A stretch of DNA of 7,696 nt from an uncultured Clostridia bacterium. Lineage in GTDB: Bacteria > Bacillota > Clostridia > Oscillospirales > Ruminococcaceae. Location of the stretch: assembly GCA_947177545.1 (NCBI GenBank), contig CAMWVF010000043.1, positions 1-7,696 of the forward strand, read 5' to 3'. A program made the translations under genes and the position numbers. This document shows, one piece after another, positions 6,467 to 7,696 of the stretch. Under the pieces are notes generated by a model. The model was given only the letters and a program-made list of their open reading frames with translations. It had not been told where the DNA came from and searched no databases. How positions within the stretch are numbered: position 1 is the first letter of the stretch; each line of letters opens with the position of its first letter.

Positions 6467-7417
6467 TTATCTATCCTTTCTTTTTTTGTAAATTTCTTCA
6501 TCTTCTGCTATAATGTATTTGGGACGTTTTTTCACTTCCATGTAAGTCTTAGCAAGGTACTGTCCCAAAACTCCCGTGCAGAAAAGCTGTAGTCCGCCGA
6601 CAAAACAAACGGCGCAAAGTACACCTAAAAACGCCGAAGCCACAGCGATTGCAAAGATAAGCAGTATCACAGCCGCAATAAAAAGCAGAATTGCCAAAAT
6701 TACAGAGAATACCAGCGGTGCAGTTGAAAAGGCAATTATGCCGTCAAAAGCATATTTCAGCAGCTTCCAAAAATTCCAAGTGGACTTGCCTGCCGCACGC
6801 TCCACATTTTCGTATTCTATATACTTTGTGCGGAAGCCAACCCAACTGAAAATACCTTTTGAAAATCGGTTGTACTCCTGCATTGACAGTATTGCGTCCA
6901 CCATTTGGCGGGTCATGAAGCGGAAGTCGGAGGTGCTTTCCTCAATGCGTGTTTGGGAAATTTTGTTGATTACCTTATAAAAGCTTTTGGAAAAGAAGGA
7001 CAACAGCTTCGGTTCGCCCTTTCGGGAGGTGCGCTTTGTGGTGGTGCAGTCGTATGCACCGCTTAAAATGTATTCATACATCTGCGGAATGAATTCGGGA
7101 GGGTGCTGCAAATCAGCGTCCAGAATAACAGCATAATCTCCTTTGGAGTGTTCCAGACCTGCAAGCATACCCGCCTCCTTGCCAAAATTGCGGCTGAACG
7201 AGATGTAGCGGAAACGCCCGTCATCCTGCGAATAATCACGGAGAATGTCAAGTGTAGCGTCCCGTGAGCCGTCGTTTATGAATAGAAATTCAAATTCAAG
7301 GTGAGGGTACTTATCCGACATGCCGTCAGTAACACGGAGAATCTCCTCACGAAAAAGCGGCAAGACTTCCTGTTCATTATAGCATGGTACGATTATAGAA
7401 ATTAATTCTTTTTCCAT
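6467..7417 (-). CDS. GT2 membrane glycosyltransferase, GtrB/DPM1-like (polyprenyl-phosphate sugar transferase)
   Basis: This 316-residue protein has an N-terminal GT-A catalytic domain (about 1-225): ISIIVPCYNEQEVLP (7-20), INDGS with Asp49, SRNFGKEAGMLAGLEHS, the DXD-type metal site DADLQHPPE (100-108), and STSDFRFMTRQ, typical of the bactoprenol glycosyltransferase/dolichyl-phosphate mannose synthase group. The RAAGKSTWNFWKLLKYA stretch is the usual amphipathic entry to the membrane. Two long hydrophobic segments follow (about 230-257 and 260-286), then a basic tail ending KKRKDR. The expected reaction is transfer of a sugar from a nucleotide donor to undecaprenyl phosphate on the inner membrane face, for decorating wall or surface polymers. 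The sugar cannot be read from sequence. AAAGGA (plus-strand 7427-7432) lies 9 bases before the ATG. No flippase (GtrA-like) is adjacent within the window. Confidence 0.94.
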   Translation of the reverse strand: MEKELISIIVPCYNEQEVLPLFREEILRVTDGMSDKYPHLEFEFLFINDGSRDATLDILRDYSQDDGRFRYISFSRNFGKEAGMLAGLEHSKGDYAVILDADLQHPPEFIPQMYEYILSGAYDCTTTKRTSRKGEPKLLSFFSKSFYKVINKISQTRIEESTSDFRFMTRQMVDAILSMQEYNRFSKGIFSWVGFRTKYIEYENVERAAGKSTWNFWKLLKYAFDGIIAFSTAPLVFSVILAILLFIAAVILLIFAIAVASAFLGVLCAVCFVGGLQLFCTGVLGQYLAKTYMEVKKRPKYIIAEDEEIYKKRKDR

Positions 7418-7485
7418 TTGTGGTTTTCCTTTTTTTATTTTTTACTGTACTTTTTAGTACGCTTAAAAGCCATAGTACCGTTACA
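7418..7485 (-). other. AT-rich gap between ROK kinase and glycosyltransferase genes
   Basis: The gap of 68 bases holds a small hairpin, GTACT-AAAA-AGTAC on the - strand (7447-7460 on plus coordinates), followed by an A-rich rather than U-rich stretch. It therefore does not look like a terminator, and read-through from the kinase gene is plausible. The ribosome binding site of the glycosyltransferase lies at its end. I see no convincing promoter. Confidence 0.4.
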
Positions 7486-7696
7486 TCACTGCGCCTTGCC
7501 GAGGAACGCCGCACCGATTATTCCCGCGTCGTTTCCGAGACTTGCTACGGTTATTTCGGTGTTCTTGTCCAGCATTCTTGTATAGACTTCCTTTTTAACA
7601 AGCTCTATCATGGGTACCATAAGCGGGTCGCCCTCATTGCATACGCCGCCGCCGATACACAGAATGTCGGGCTGGAAAATATTGATAACATTGGTA
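7486..7696 (-). CDS. ROK-family sugar kinase (glucokinase-like), C-terminal fragment
   Basis: The last 69 residues of a protein that begins beyond the window end are visible, stopping at TGA (plus-strand 7486-7488). The sequence contains NIFQPDILCIGGGVCNEGD and ends ASLGNDAGIIGAAFLGKAQ. The 'P-x-x-I/L-x-I-G-G-G-V' turn and the terminal 'A-x-L-G-N-D-A-G-I-I-G-A-A' are hallmarks of the ROK family C-terminus, most often annotated as glucokinase in Clostridia. The catalytic Asp and the zinc-binding Cys cluster lie outside the window, so a ROK repressor cannot be excluded strictly, though a C-terminus of this form is typical of the kinases. It is oriented with the glycosyltransferase and pyrophosphatase genes and could supply glucose 6-phosphate feeding nucleotide-sugar synthesis. 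Confidence 0.88.
   Translation of the reverse strand, partial: TNVINIFQPDILCIGGGVCNEGDPLMVPMIELVKKEVYTRMLDKNTEITVASLGNDAGIIGAAFLGKAQ

Noticed and set aside
6060..6491. 143-codon + strand frame over the pyrophosphatase
   Set aside because: It is antisense to ppa, whose motifs are unambiguous; the Val/Gly-rich translation is typical of a shadow frame.

Overview
The window looks like a chromosomal segment from a low-to-mid GC Firmicute, most likely a gut-type Clostridia (Ruminococcus/Oscillospiraceae-like). This rests on strong AGGAGG-type ribosome binding sites, tight gene packing, a TetM-like GTPase of a kind seen in Clostridia, a ROK sugar kinase and a soluble family I pyrophosphatase. The genus is an inference from style; no rRNA or marker gene is present to prove it. 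I see no tRNA, rRNA, CRISPR array, insertion sequence or integrase.

Left half, + strand (1-5793): the 3' end of an AT-rich unknown gene (1-198) is followed by ilvD (dihydroxy-acid dehydratase, 288-1946), two AT-rich single-pass membrane proteins of unknown function (1951-2718 and 2723-3187), and a large gene (3205-5760). Gaps after ilvD are 4, 4 and 17 bases, so ilvD to the large gene is probably one transcript. It ends in a very strong intrinsic terminator (5751-5793) that also faces the convergent genes on the other strand.

The large gene is the highlight. It encodes an 851-residue protein in which a complete EF-G/TetM-type ribosomal GTPase (about residues 1-630) is joined by a charged linker to a C-terminal YacP/Rae1-type NYN ribonuclease domain (about 709-851). 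Both halves keep their catalytic motifs, and both families are known to act at the ribosomal A site. The loop at the tip of domain IV that TetM uses to displace tetracycline has been replaced. I therefore read it as a candidate ribosome-directed mRNA cleavage or rescue factor rather than a drug resistance gene.

Right half, - strand (5919-7696): the 3' end of a ROK-family sugar kinase (7486-7696) lies upstream of a GtrB/DPM1-like membrane glycosyltransferase (6467-7417), which is followed after 2 bases by a family I inorganic pyrophosphatase (5919-6464). A plausible but unproven logic is sugar phosphorylation, lipid-linked sugar formation, and removal of the PPi released when the nucleotide sugar is made. 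The 125 bases between the terminator and the pyrophosphatase stop (5794-5918) hold no gene, only several small, partly mutually exclusive hairpins.
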